A stretch of 37,232 bases of DNA, taken from positions 1 through 37,232 of the forward strand of contig CAIRHD010000169.1 of the NCBI GenBank assembly GCA_903878265.1, written 5' to 3'. The DNA is from an uncultured Bacteroidales bacterium (lineage in GTDB: Bacteria > Bacteroidota > Bacteroidia > Bacteroidales > UBA4417). The position numbers and the translations under genes are program-made. Shown here in pieces: positions 8,801 to 17,454 of this stretch; the first letter of the stretch is position 1; the number at the start of each line of letters is the position of its first letter. Below the pieces are notes generated by a model, which searched no databases, was not told the DNA's origin, and worked only from the letters and a program-made list of their open reading frames with translations.

Positions 8801-9298
8801 GCAGCACAAATTTACACGGTTGGCGGTATTCCTTTGGCCATCAATGCTTTGCCTGAAACATCAACAGTGCCTGTGGGTCTTCATGCCGGCGCAAGCGGTA
8901 CTTATACTATTGCTGCCAATGAGATCAACGATTTTACAGAAGTTTCCCTTGAGGATACCAAAACCGGTGTGTTTACCGATCTGTTGAAAAATTCCTACAC
9001 TTTCAACTTTGCCCCAGGCGAAACAGAGCAAAGGTTTGTACTGCATTTTGGCCCATTGTCGGTTGATGAAACTGAAAGTTCATTGGCAAATATTTACAGC
9101 TATCTAAAAACTATAAATGTTAATCTGAAAGATCAGGTTGTTGGCGATGTGTTTGTTTATACCATTACAGGCCAATTGGTTGCAACCAAAACATCGGTGA
9201 GTGGATCAGCCGCGATTACAATTCCGAATACTGGCAATTACATTGTGAAAGTTATTACCAGGGACAGCACCTTAGTAAGGAAAGTGTTCATTCAATAA
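5882..9298 (+). CDS. large secreted multi-domain beta-sandwich protein with divergent T9SS tail
   Basis: The 1138-residue protein has a long, basic N-terminal leader and a hydrophobic core ending G-K-G-W-G-Q (cleavage near residue 56), a style common in Bacteroidota exported proteins. Residues ~58-300 look like a LamG/concanavalin-type lectin fold ending in D-N-F-S-V-N. Residues ~305-415 are an Ig-like domain (P-V-Y-V-R-L-K-A-G, then G-T-Y-N-S-E-L). Residues ~420-780 are a Gly/Ser/Thr-rich repetitive beta region starting with Y-T-W-T-G-A-T-D-N-T-W. The last ~75 residues resemble a T9SS type A sorting domain (V-Y-T-I-T-G-Q-L-V, then G-N-Y-I-V-K-V, ending K-V-F-I-Q), but the usual Y-P-N-P motif is not clear. 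No catalytic motif was recognised; adhesion or glycan binding is a guess. An ATG at 5921 is an alternative start. Confidence 0.8.
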   Translation: MISINKPILKPNFMTKLYKNRPMQRITHRAGLKNIFCFPALIVLMLLLIAGKGWGQTVFTDDFNRLLVSPGGTPSMTYTAVNYGTGACSIESTLATGTVPYLKIANGATAGRSYVTGPLSSFSSPFNATLTSNTGLITWCFNARHNRNTLLSGFGAGNYGYAVVLVSSSADLATANGYAVVSGGSNTNVYRLVKFTGGLFSNTGITNMVTGMTQTDRRDYMSIKVTYDPITGVWSYYDRTDGPSGAPLWADPTLGTYTLRGTSSDATYTGLAMTSFGYLWNYSTSAGNNAYIDNFSVNVAPPVLTPILNVNTSTLTGFNYILGSGPSTSQSYSINGANLDGTTVTVTGSTNYEVSIDNSSFSASVNIPYTLPTLASTPVYVRLKAGLAVGTYNSELIVNSGGGDITSENVNCSGYVLGGPATYTWTGATDNTWTVATNWSPARTSPAINDILQFNNGSTYTITNVTAQTIAQLLVSGGSKITLQAGAPATLAIAGTTGDDLSVSGTGSELNISGANVLTIALNAGTNGLISSSITVSGAAHVIKSTDASSLVFANGSVFKTTTGFTGNAFGATNLNSVKFQSGSTYIQDAGSNPFGAGTPNSVLTFETGSLYKFTAPGGGPSYSGRTYANFENDSPLGGIQNIQGSSPMTCDNYTVTNGTINWDFTGGLVIKGNITVSSPGILTFGNATKSTLVTLNGTGTQTIGGTGTIQFGALGKLTANSNLSFGPGTITFSNDASVITNGTVSGNVTYERAISGGAWHLISSPVSGAVSGMFLGSYLQKHSESTNSYTDVTTSAVPLSPMKGFALFDATGYTAQFTGPLNTGAMSYTTTYSGAGLGWNLAGNPYPSAIDFTKVTRNNVNNAFYVHISNSSWGVYAAGATSPDVVVTEFIAPGQGFFVEASANGSLSMDNTARVHNSIPFHKSGNVIPNIVRLQVTGNGYSDEALVRFLPEATSGFDGEYDAHKFYGDVAEAAQIYTVGGIPLAINALPETSTVPVGLHAGASGTYTIAANEINDFTEVSLEDTKTGVFTDLLKNSYTFNFAPGETEQRFVLHFGPLSVDETESSLANIYSYLKTINVNLKDQVVGDVFVYTITGQLVATKTSVSGSAAITIPNTGNYIVKVITRDSTLVRKVFIQ

Positions 9299-9403
9299 AC
9301 TTTAGAGGTCAGATTTGATTTTATGGGAAAATAAAATTCAATTTTGCCATACCAGTAGATCTGCAACAAAACAATTAAAAATCAACTAGAAAAACAAAAA
9401 GAT

Positions 9404-9637
9404 ATGAAACGAAACTTCAAAGTAATGGCCATTGCGGCCTTCCTGATAATTGCCCCAATATTCATGTTTGCCCAACCTCATCCGAATGGTGGCAATAATC
9501 CCAATGGGGGCGGTACCACAAATGCTCCTGTTGGCCCAAGTGCACCAGTTGGCAACGGTACATTTATTTTAGTTGCAATGGCTTTGGCTTATGCCGGACG
9601 CAAAGTATATATTTTGCCCTCCCCAGAAGAGAAATAA
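9404..9637 (+). CDS. small signal-peptide protein with Gly/Asn/Pro linker and C-terminal membrane anchor
   Basis: The 77-residue protein has an N-terminal signal peptide (basic start, hydrophobic stretch, F-A-Q cleavage at ~24), a low-complexity linker rich in G, N, P and T (~25-52), and a short C-terminal hydrophobic segment (F-I-L-V-A-M-A-L-A-Y-A-G) followed by R-K-V-Y. This signal / linker / P-V-G-N-G plus hydrophobic helix plus basic tail layout resembles the small Bacteroidota proteins annotated with a PID-CTERM-type sorting tail, where a P-I-D-G-G motif sits in the same place; this is a resemblance, not a verified match. It follows the 1138-residue surface protein by about 105 nt and is closed by a strong terminator, so the two may be co-transcribed. 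Confidence 0.7.
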   Translation: MKRNFKVMAIAAFLIIAPIFMFAQPHPNGGNNPNGGGTTNAPVGPSAPVGNGTFILVAMALAYAGRKVYILPSPEEK

Positions 9638-9679
9638 GCAGTACACAGAATCAGTCTTTTGAAATGATTGGTTTACCAG

Positions 9680-9723
9680 CAGTACAGTTGTCAATATTTT
9701 ATTGGCAACTGTGCTGTTTTTTT
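9680..9723 (+). terminator. strong Rho-independent terminator
   Basis: A 16-bp stem (9680-9695 with 9701-9716, two G-T pairs only), a 5-nt loop and a run of seven T (9717-9723) follow the small secreted protein gene by about 40 nt. The rest of the 372-nt interval to the next gene (9724-10009) holds only a doubtful 55-codon frame and the -7-like site listed next. Confidence 0.92.
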
Positions 9724-9987
9724 ATAAAAGAAACAAATATAGCTTTTGCAATTTAGAGGGTCGAAACTGGATAATGCAAATAAATGTTGACCTGGCAATT
9801 TTACTTTTTGGAGAAAAATGAAGATGCATGAATATCAGATAACACTCAGCAAACTGAAGTCAAACCAATTGAAAAGAACTTCCGGATTCCGTCTACCGAC
9901 TTCCGACAATATTTTCTACAATTCCATTTTGGTCAATATTGAAACCACATTGGGCAAACTTTATACCTCCGGCAAAAAATCATAAAC

Positions 9988-9995
9988 TAAATTTG
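9988..9995 (+). promoter_or_regulatory. -7 like element TAAATTTG before the beta-helix protein
   Basis: TAAATTTG fits the Bacteroidota -7 consensus TAnnTTTG exactly. No TTG is found at the expected -33 distance, so it is at best half a promoter. A start a few bases downstream would leave about 35 nt before the GTG at 10037. Confidence 0.35.
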
Positions 9996-10036
9996 CAGCA
10001 TAAGAAAAGTTGATTTGTAATACAGCAGCAACAGCC

Positions 10037-13000
10037 GTGATAAAAAAAAAGATTGTCAGATTATTTTATAATGCATTACTGTATTCAGTCTTTGCTATTG
10101 TTTGCCTTCCATATTGCGCTTTTACACAGACGTTTAACCCAATTTCCGATTCATATATCCACGATGCGAACCCGACTGTTAATTATGGAACTTCGGTGGA
10201 TTTATTGGTAAAAAAAGGTACTTCTACCAATTTTCGTAAAGCTTTTATCAAGTTTGATCTTTCATCAATTTCCAATAATATTATTTCCAGTGCTGTTGTC
10301 AGGCTGTATGCTACAAGCAGTGTTGCAATTTCAATGAACTTGTATCAGGTTTCGGATGCGTGGACTGAAACAGGGATTACCTGGGGAAATGCTCCTGCAG
10401 AAGGTGCGATGGTTGCCACAACATCTATATTGGCAGCACCCGGGTATTATAATTGGGATATAACTTCATATATACAAAGCCAGTTAGCAGTTAATGATAA
10501 AATAATCAGCATTGTTGTTTTCTCGGCATCAGTCAGTTCGTCAACAATAAATTTCAGCAGTAACAATGCTTTGGCAAACCGTCCCGAACTTGTCATTTCA
10601 TATAATCAAACCGCACCTTTGGCTCCTGCCAACTTATCTGCAACAACAGTCTCGAGTAGTGAAGTTGGTTTAACATGGCAAGACAATTCGGATGATGAAA
10701 CCGGATTTAAAATTGAGCGCAAAACTGCCAATTCAGCATTTTCGGAAATTGCCACTTCCGGACCAAATACAAACAGCTATACTAATATCGGGCTAACCCC
10801 TTCAACAACTTATATATACAGGGTTTTTGCTTACAATGCCTCAGGAAATTCGTCCTATTCCAATCAGGATTCGGCTACAACTGCAAATATTGAACCCGTT
10901 GAGTACTATATAGATGCAATTAATGGCAACGATGGCAACAACGGCCTGACTCCTTCAACTGCCTGGAAAACACTTGCCAAAGTGAATGCCACTACTTTTG
11001 GCCCCAGCAATAAAATTTTATTCAAAGCCGGTGGCGTCTGGGTTGGGAGGTTGTATCCGAAAGGATCAGGAATATCGGGAAACCCGATTGTGATTGACAT
11101 GTATGGTACAGGTAACAAACCACTTATTGATGGAAATGGACTGACCGGAACAGGGGTTGTTTACCTCTACAATCAGCAATATTGGGAAATCAATAACCTC
11201 GAAATTACCGACAATGCGTCTTCAGGAGGTGATAGAAGAGGAGTTCGTATTGAAGCCGAGAATTACGGCACTGCAAACCACATTTATTTAAAAAATCTTA
11301 ATATACACAATATTAAAGGCTCAGTAGGTCAAAATCGGAGCGATAAACGTACCGGTGGGATAGGTTTTGGTATTGTGGATGTTTCAACACAGGAAACCCA
11401 TTTTAACGACATACTTGTCGAAAATTGCGTGATAACAAGCTGCGAGAACCAGGGAATTATAACAGAATGCGTTACAGATGATGGTTTTGATCCGTATTCA
11501 GCTGAATGGAACTCCATGAAGATTACAAATGCAGTTATACGCAACAACACAATTTCTGTTATTTCAAAAAATGCAATGATTATCCGGCTGTTCGAAGGTG
11601 GAGTTATCGAAAACAATGTTTGTTTCAATACAGCAAACGGCATTTCGGGAAACACGATTTTTTCAGCTGCCTGCTCAGGCACCGTTTTTCAGTACAACGA
11701 AGGATACGACAACAATTCGCCCGATGCTGACGGAAGTATGTATGATGCCGACCTTCGTTCGCCGAACACGTATTGGCAATACAGTTATAGCCATGATAAT
11801 GCCCATGGGCTTTTTTGGACCTGCACAGTGCAAGCCGATGCAAATGTGGTTTGCCGGTATAACATCAGCCAGAACGATCAGGGGATAATTTTCTGTATAA
11901 ACTATCCGGTTACTTCTGTGCGCATTTATAACAATACTGTATATATTCCTTCAACCCTTTCACCCATTATAATATCGGAGCGGAACAATGGCGGAAGCGG
12001 GTCAAGGATATATACTTTTTACAATAACCTTATTTACAATCAAAGCTCAACAGCAAGCTACGACTGGACTTCAGGATATAGCCGCACAATAGACTATAAT
12101 TGTTTTTATGGTGTACATCCTTCAACCGAACCTGCTGACCCGCACAAAGTAACCACCGATCCAAAACTGGTAAATGCGGGAAGCGGCGGAATAGGAATCA
12201 ATTCTGTGGGCGGGTACAAACTGCAATCGGGTTCGTCGTGCATAAATAAAGGAAAAGCAATTTCGGATAATGGTGGCAGGGATTATTGGGGAAATCCACT
12301 TTATAATGGATTGGCCGATATCGGTGTGAACGAATACACCCTTCCACCGGTTGCGCCAACAAACCTGAGTGCAACAGTAATTTTGCCTGCACAAATCAGC
12401 CTTGCCTGGACCGACAATTCTGCAAACGAAACAGGGTTCAGGGTTGAGCGAAAAGCTGATGGCGGGGTTTTTGTGGAAATTGCGGTCGTTGGCCCAAACA
12501 TAACCAACTTTATCAATACAGGGATTTCTGCATCGGTGCAATATACCTATCGTGTTGCAGCGTACAATGCTTCAGGCAATTCGGCTTATACAAATGAAGC
12601 GTCAGCAAACATTTTGCAAAATAAAACCCTGATTGTTAATTTATTGCTCGAAGGGCTTTACCGTGGCCCTGGTACAATGCGGAAGGCTCAGGGTAGTTCA
12701 GGAAACCAATTTTCAGGAGCTGTTGCCGACCAGATTTCGATTGAATTGCATGAAGGGACAAATTATAGCAACCTGGTTTATTCAGTCAATAACATTGACC
12801 TCGATACAAATGGAATTGCAACAATTACTATTCCAAGCATTTATAATGGGAATTACTATGTCGTGATAAAACACAGGAATAGCATTGCAGTTGTAAGCAA
12901 CACGTCAAAATCATTCACCGAAAGCACCATTACCCATAATTTCGATTCACCAGCCAAAGTTTATGGCGGTAACCTTCGTTTGATGCCTAATGGTGGATAC

Positions 13001-13195
13001 GCCATTTTTTGTGGCGATATTAACCAGGATGGATCGATTAACATTGGCGATATTAACAGTATAACAAACGATACTCTTGTATTTGCAACAGGATATATGC
13101 CAAGTGATGCAAATGGGGATAGTAAAGTTGATGCACTTGATTTAATACTTGTCGATAATAATGCCACACTATTTGTATCTGTTGCCCATCCTTGA
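10037..13195 (+). CDS. secreted DNRLRE / FN3 / parallel beta-helix protein with dockerin-like C-terminus
   Basis: The product is about 1052 residues; numbers below count from an upstream TTG at 10010. The order is: signal peptide (~11-39), DNRLRE-type domain (~40-200), fibronectin type III (~203-292), a right-handed parallel beta-helix (~297-775) starting with Y-Y-I-D-A-I-N-G-N-D-G-N-N-G, a second FN3 (~780-868), a beta-sandwich module (~872-1000) and two EF-hand-like calcium loops as in dockerins (D-I-N-Q-D-G-S-I-N-I-G-D and D-A-N-G-D-S-K-V-D-A-L-D, ~1003-1044). The helix fold is typical of polysaccharide lyases and some hydrolases, but I cannot identify catalytic residues. There is no T9SS type A tail. 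No in-frame ATG exists near the signal peptide: the start must be TTG 10010 or, better, GTG 10037, followed by a lysine run. The C-terminal module is shared with the next gene. Confidence 0.82.
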   Translation: MIKKKIVRLFYNALLYSVFAIVCLPYCAFTQTFNPISDSYIHDANPTVNYGTSVDLLVKKGTSTNFRKAFIKFDLSSISNNIISSAVVRLYATSSVAISMNLYQVSDAWTETGITWGNAPAEGAMVATTSILAAPGYYNWDITSYIQSQLAVNDKIISIVVFSASVSSSTINFSSNNALANRPELVISYNQTAPLAPANLSATTVSSSEVGLTWQDNSDDETGFKIERKTANSAFSEIATSGPNTNSYTNIGLTPSTTYIYRVFAYNASGNSSYSNQDSATTANIEPVEYYIDAINGNDGNNGLTPSTAWKTLAKVNATTFGPSNKILFKAGGVWVGRLYPKGSGISGNPIVIDMYGTGNKPLIDGNGLTGTGVVYLYNQQYWEINNLEITDNASSGGDRRGVRIEAENYGTANHIYLKNLNIHNIKGSVGQNRSDKRTGGIGFGIVDVSTQETHFNDILVENCVITSCENQGIITECVTDDGFDPYSAEWNSMKITNAVIRNNTISVISKNAMIIRLFEGGVIENNVCFNTANGISGNTIFSAACSGTVFQYNEGYDNNSPDADGSMYDADLRSPNTYWQYSYSHDNAHGLFWTCTVQADANVVCRYNISQNDQGIIFCINYPVTSVRIYNNTVYIPSTLSPIIISERNNGGSGSRIYTFYNNLIYNQSSTASYDWTSGYSRTIDYNCFYGVHPSTEPADPHKVTTDPKLVNAGSGGIGINSVGGYKLQSGSSCINKGKAISDNGGRDYWGNPLYNGLADIGVNEYTLPPVAPTNLSATVILPAQISLAWTDNSANETGFRVERKADGGVFVEIAVVGPNITNFINTGISASVQYTYRVAAYNASGNSAYTNEASANILQNKTLIVNLLLEGLYRGPGTMRKAQGSSGNQFSGAVADQISIELHEGTNYSNLVYSVNNIDLDTNGIATITIPSIYNGNYYVVIKHRNSIAVVSNTSKSFTESTITHNFDSPAKVYGGNLRLMPNGGYAIFCGDINQDGSINIGDINSITNDTLVFATGYMPSDANGDSKVDALDLILVDNNATLFVSVAHP

Positions 13196-13402
13196 TTTTT
13201 CCTGATTTTTATCCTTCATTTTCAGTCGAATTTCTTCCATTTTTTTATAGCAATTATTCGTAACCGGATTGTCACTTCCTGTTATTGAGGCGTTTGCATT
13301 ACTACTATCTGATTGGTCATTTAGGAAACCGCAAAGAACAATTCAGAAACCTATATATCTGAAGGTGCTTATACATTTACGCTGATAAATAGAAATTCAT
13401 AA

Positions 13403-16400
13403 ATGGCAAATTCTGTACAAATGAAAAATAATTTTCAATCCAATACGATGAGCAAAACTGTTTTCAAAGTAAAAACCAACCTTTTGCTACTTCCGGCAAT
13501 TATAATCCTGATGGCTTTTGGCTTTAATGGAAAAGGATACGGGCAAACAACCCTGTTTCAATTTACATTTGAAAATGTGCTGTCTCCTGTTATCGACAAT
13601 TCAGTTGGTACACCTTCTTTTACATCATTGGGGGTTGGGGGACTCAATTTCAATGCCACCACGCCCTGTGAAGGCACGGTTATGTATCAGGGATCCTATT
13701 GGTCAATTGGTGATTATTACCAGTTTACAGTTAATACAACTGGCTTTACAGGTTTGACATTCACTTATTGTGAGCGCGGTTCCAATGTATTGATGGGGAC
13801 CTTTCTTTTAAGGGTTAGTCCCGATGGCAGCAATTGGACAACATTGTTAACTGATTATGTACCTGATCTTGTCAATACAACCAAAACAACACCTACCTTT
13901 CCTGCTTCATGCGAAAATGCTCCAACCGTTCATATCCAGATATTAAAAACGACTGAACCTGGTTCAACAGGCCGAAGCTTAAGGCTCGATAATGCAATCC
14001 TAACAGGGACACAAGAAACGTCGCCTCCGGTTGCAAATTTTGTACCTTCTAATGGTTCTACCGGTGTTTTGGTAAACGTTAACCCAACAATAACATTTGA
14101 TGAACCTGTACAAAACTTAGATGGTACACCAATTACAAATAGCAATGTTGCTTCCTTAATAACTTTTAAAACTTCTAATGTTTCGGGTACAGATGTGCCA
14201 TTTGCAGCAAGCATTGATGCTACCGGCAAAATCATTACTGTTACCCCATCGGCCTTGATGAGTTTTTCACAGCAATATTATTTGGCTGTTGCAGCAGTTG
14301 AAGATGTTTCGGGCAACGAAGCAGGGGCTCAAAGTACCTCATTTACAACTATGGCCAATACCGTAAGTAACGATGCTACTCTAAGTGATTTAAAGGTTAA
14401 CGGGATTTCTGTTGCTGGTTTTGCTCCAACAATATTCAACTATCAGGTTGTCTTAAACTATGGCGCCCCCGTGGTTCCAGCAACTACTGCCACCCCAACT
14501 TTTGGGTTAGCCACTGTTTTTATTACACCTACATCCACACTTCCCGGAACAACCACAATTCTCGTTACAGCACAGGATGGCACAACCCAATTGACCTATA
14601 CAGTCGAATTTATTTATGCTCCTGCCAGTACAAATTCGGCACTATCATACATCAAGTGGCTTCCCAACGGGTTCGACCCAGTGAAACAAAACATCAGGGT
14701 CATGGGATTTTCCCCAACTACTTTTAATTATTCTATTGAGGTCCCAAGTGAAACCAATTCACTTGTGGTGGATGCCGAACCTGATTTTGTAATACCCGCT
14801 GCAGGTTGCCCTCCGGCAACTTATGTCGTAACACAACCCCTTAACCTTACAGGTTCAACTGCCGAAAGAACCGCAACCGTAGTTTGTACTGCTCAGGATG
14901 GTACAAGCGTTTCTACGTACTATGTAACGTTCAGTAAAGCTTCAGCAACAAACTTTTTTGTAATAAAAGAAGGGTTTAACGCAATGCCTCCTCCTGGATG
15001 GGCAAATACCACCAATGTTGGAAGCTCAGCCACCAATGGCATAGGTTTTTATGGATCATTGAGCGGTTATCTAACCCCAAAATTCAAATGGTTGTCGCCA
15101 ACCGATGGCGGAACCCTTGTAACTCCAGCCTGTAATGGAGCTACAACCCTGGAGTTTTTCATTAAAGTGCTGGATAAGAACCCGGCAAGCAACCTCCATT
15201 TATATATCGAAAAATCGTATGATAGCACTAACTGGGTATTGGTAAGCCAGGATCCAATGCCTTTAACCGTCAGCACTACCCAATGGCATCAGGTAATGCT
15301 GCCAGTAAACGATATCAGCCCGCAGATTTATTTCCGCTTCAGGGCAACGGCAACAACCGGTGACAATTCAACTGGTTTATTTTATCTGGACGATGTGAGC
15401 ATAACAGCCAATGCTGCTTTCGATGCATCCTTAAGTGATCTTAAAGTGAATGGGACTACTGTAAGTGGTTTTAACCCTGAAGTATTAGATTATGATGTTG
15501 TGCTTCCAATTGGCACTATCGTTATACCTGCAGTTACTGCTACTGCTTTACAACCTGCTGCAACGGTGCTTGTTACAAATGCATCTGCACTGCCGGGAAC
15601 AACTTCTGTTCTGGTAACAGCCCCTGATGGAATAACCGTTAGAACCTACCATGTAATCTTTTCGTATGCTTTGGAAGCACCTTTTAACCTAACGGCGAAT
15701 ATAGCATCAGCTACTCAAAACAATTTGAACTGGTCGGATAATAATGTATCGGAAACAGGATTTAAAATTGAAAGAAAACCCGATAACGGATTATTTGCAG
15801 TTGTGGGAACCGAAGGTGCAAATGTTGCAGCAAGTGTAAATACTATGCCCGGACTTGATCCCAATGTTTTTATTCCTGCCGACCGCTTTACGAATGTAAC
15901 TGTTACTTCAGGCGTGAAATTCGCCGATGTTATCAATTACAAAGGTGTGCCAACCCCACTTTACCTTGATGTATATGAACCCACGGGTGATAATACTCTG
16001 GGGAGGCCTGTAATTATCTGGATACATGGCGGAGGTTTCAGGACAGATTCATACAGGACACAGGGTTACATTGTTGATTACAGCACACGTTTTGCAAAAC
16101 GCGGGTATGTTTGTATGTCGATTGATTACAGGTTACGGTCAGGAACTGATATGCCAACCCAGGCTTCCGAATTTCCTGCATTACAGGATGCAGCCAGGGA
16201 TGCTAACGCAGCAATAAGTTGGATAAAGGCGAATGCTGCCACATATAATATCGATCCAAACCTGATTTTTATTGCCGGAGGTTCTGCCGGAGGACGTACA
16301 GCTCAAACGGTTTGCCAGTTCGATGGCCCGGATCCTACTGCGGTTTATCCTCCCGAGAATCAATATGTTTCTACTCTTTGGAATAAAACAGGTTTAATTG

Positions 16401-17359
16401 CCAACGCAACCCTTTGGGGTGGCCTAGAACCCGAGATGAGGGGATGGGTTTATCCAAGTCCGCCGTATTCAACAGCTAATTACCTGCAGGCAACCGATGT
16501 GCCGACAGTTTTGGTTCATGGCGATGCTGATGTTACCATTTTGCCTCAAAACAGTATTGATTTGCATAATGCGCTGCTTGCGGCCGGTGTAACCAGCGAA
16601 TTGCATATTATTCCCGGTGCTACGCATAGCTGTCTGGGCAAAGAAACCGAAATTTCGGCATGGTTGGCCACGTTTTTCGCACAGGAATGGAGCAAGGTCA
16701 ATGCAAAGCCTAAATCGTATGCGTATCGTATTTGTGCTTACAATGCTTCAGGTAATTCACCTTACTCCAATGAGGTAACAGTTAGCCGCACACTTAACCT
16801 CAACTTGTTTTTACAAGGGCTTTACACCGGAAGCGGTGCTATGCGCAAGGCACAAGGAAATTCGGGCAATCAGTTTTCTGGTAATACTGCCGATCAGTTA
16901 ACAGTTGAGTTGCACAATTCATCAACTTATGGCACTGTAATTCATTCAATTCCTAATGTAAATCTCAGTGTAACAGGCTCAGCAACTGTTTCAATTCCTG
17001 CTTCATTAGGCGGTTCGTACTATGTAACTATCAAACACCGTAACAGCATAGCAACCGTAAGCGCTTCCCCGGTTTCTTTTGCTTCGGGTATAACTGGTTA
17101 TGCATTTGATCTTCCAGCAAAAGCGTTTGGCAATAAACTTTTCCCTCTGGGATCGGGCATTTATGCCATTTATGGTGGCGATACCAATCAGGATGGAAAA
17201 GTTGACAATGCAGATATGACTTCCGTATCCAGCAATTCAAATGCTTTTGTTACCGGATACATTGCTACAGATGTGAATGGCGATGGGTTGATTGATGCCG
17301 CTGATATGATAATAGTGGACAATAATTCCAGTAATTTTATAACTGGCAGTACTCCATGA
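13403..17359 (+). CDS. giant secreted protein with an esterase domain inserted in an FN3 domain and dockerin-like C-terminus
   Basis: The product has 1318 residues: signal peptide (to ~48, ending G-K-G-Y-G-Q), a beta-sandwich domain (~50-203), SbsA-type Ig-like domain (~208-316), cadherin-like beta-sandwich modules (~322-405, ~410-512, ~672-756; each with L-S-D-L-K-V-N-G or similar), and a choice-of-anchor/MAM-like domain (~515-670). Then comes half an FN3 (759-821), an alpha/beta-hydrolase domain (~822-1100), the other half of the FN3 (1104-1127), a beta-sandwich (~1129-1255) and two dockerin-like calcium loops (~1260-1302). The hydrolase has the oxyanion motif H-G-G-G (875-878), nucleophile S961 in G-G-S-A-G, acid D1043 in H-G-D-A-D and H1075, so it should be an active carboxylesterase, perhaps removing acetyl or other esters from glycans. 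Internal ATGs at 13421 and 13448 are possible starts. Confidence 0.87.
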   Translation: MANSVQMKNNFQSNTMSKTVFKVKTNLLLLPAIIILMAFGFNGKGYGQTTLFQFTFENVLSPVIDNSVGTPSFTSLGVGGLNFNATTPCEGTVMYQGSYWSIGDYYQFTVNTTGFTGLTFTYCERGSNVLMGTFLLRVSPDGSNWTTLLTDYVPDLVNTTKTTPTFPASCENAPTVHIQILKTTEPGSTGRSLRLDNAILTGTQETSPPVANFVPSNGSTGVLVNVNPTITFDEPVQNLDGTPITNSNVASLITFKTSNVSGTDVPFAASIDATGKIITVTPSALMSFSQQYYLAVAAVEDVSGNEAGAQSTSFTTMANTVSNDATLSDLKVNGISVAGFAPTIFNYQVVLNYGAPVVPATTATPTFGLATVFITPTSTLPGTTTILVTAQDGTTQLTYTVEFIYAPASTNSALSYIKWLPNGFDPVKQNIRVMGFSPTTFNYSIEVPSETNSLVVDAEPDFVIPAAGCPPATYVVTQPLNLTGSTAERTATVVCTAQDGTSVSTYYVTFSKASATNFFVIKEGFNAMPPPGWANTTNVGSSATNGIGFYGSLSGYLTPKFKWLSPTDGGTLVTPACNGATTLEFFIKVLDKNPASNLHLYIEKSYDSTNWVLVSQDPMPLTVSTTQWHQVMLPVNDISPQIYFRFRATATTGDNSTGLFYLDDVSITANAAFDASLSDLKVNGTTVSGFNPEVLDYDVVLPIGTIVIPAVTATALQPAATVLVTNASALPGTTSVLVTAPDGITVRTYHVIFSYALEAPFNLTANIASATQNNLNWSDNNVSETGFKIERKPDNGLFAVVGTEGANVAASVNTMPGLDPNVFIPADRFTNVTVTSGVKFADVINYKGVPTPLYLDVYEPTGDNTLGRPVIIWIHGGGFRTDSYRTQGYIVDYSTRFAKRGYVCMSIDYRLRSGTDMPTQASEFPALQDAARDANAAISWIKANAATYNIDPNLIFIAGGSAGGRTAQTVCQFDGPDPTAVYPPENQYVSTLWNKTGLIANATLWGGLEPEMRGWVYPSPPYSTANYLQATDVPTVLVHGDADVTILPQNSIDLHNALLAAGVTSELHIIPGATHSCLGKETEISAWLATFFAQEWSKVNAKPKSYAYRICAYNASGNSPYSNEVTVSRTLNLNLFLQGLYTGSGAMRKAQGNSGNQFSGNTADQLTVELHNSSTYGTVIHSIPNVNLSVTGSATVSIPASLGGSYYVTIKHRNSIATVSASPVSFASGITGYAFDLPAKAFGNKLFPLGSGIYAIYGGDTNQDGKVDNADMTSVSSNSNAFVTGYIATDVNGDGLIDAADMIIVDNNSSNFITGSTP

Positions 17360-17454
17360 TAAACATGAATAAGTGAGGGTTAATTGTAAATACTGAAATC
17401 AATTTCTTGTAATTCAGATTTCAAAATTCGATTTGTTACAAATTCGAGTAGTTA

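Noticed and set aside
9818-9985. 55-codon frame with GGAG-like sequence before its ATG
   Set aside because: It overlaps the -7-like site of the next gene. The product (K-M-H-E-Y-Q-I-T-L start) shows no signal, domain or recognisable composition, so coding cannot be supported.
11329-12541. Minus-strand frames of up to 139 codons opposite the beta-helix protein
   Set aside because: The sense frame carries continuous recognisable FN3 and beta-helix motifs; the antisense products look like random Cys/Arg-rich translations.
13196-13402. Interval between the two giant proteins checked for a terminator and promoter
   Set aside because: It is T-rich after the stop but no stable hairpin or TAnnTTTG pair was found, so co-transcription cannot be excluded or shown.
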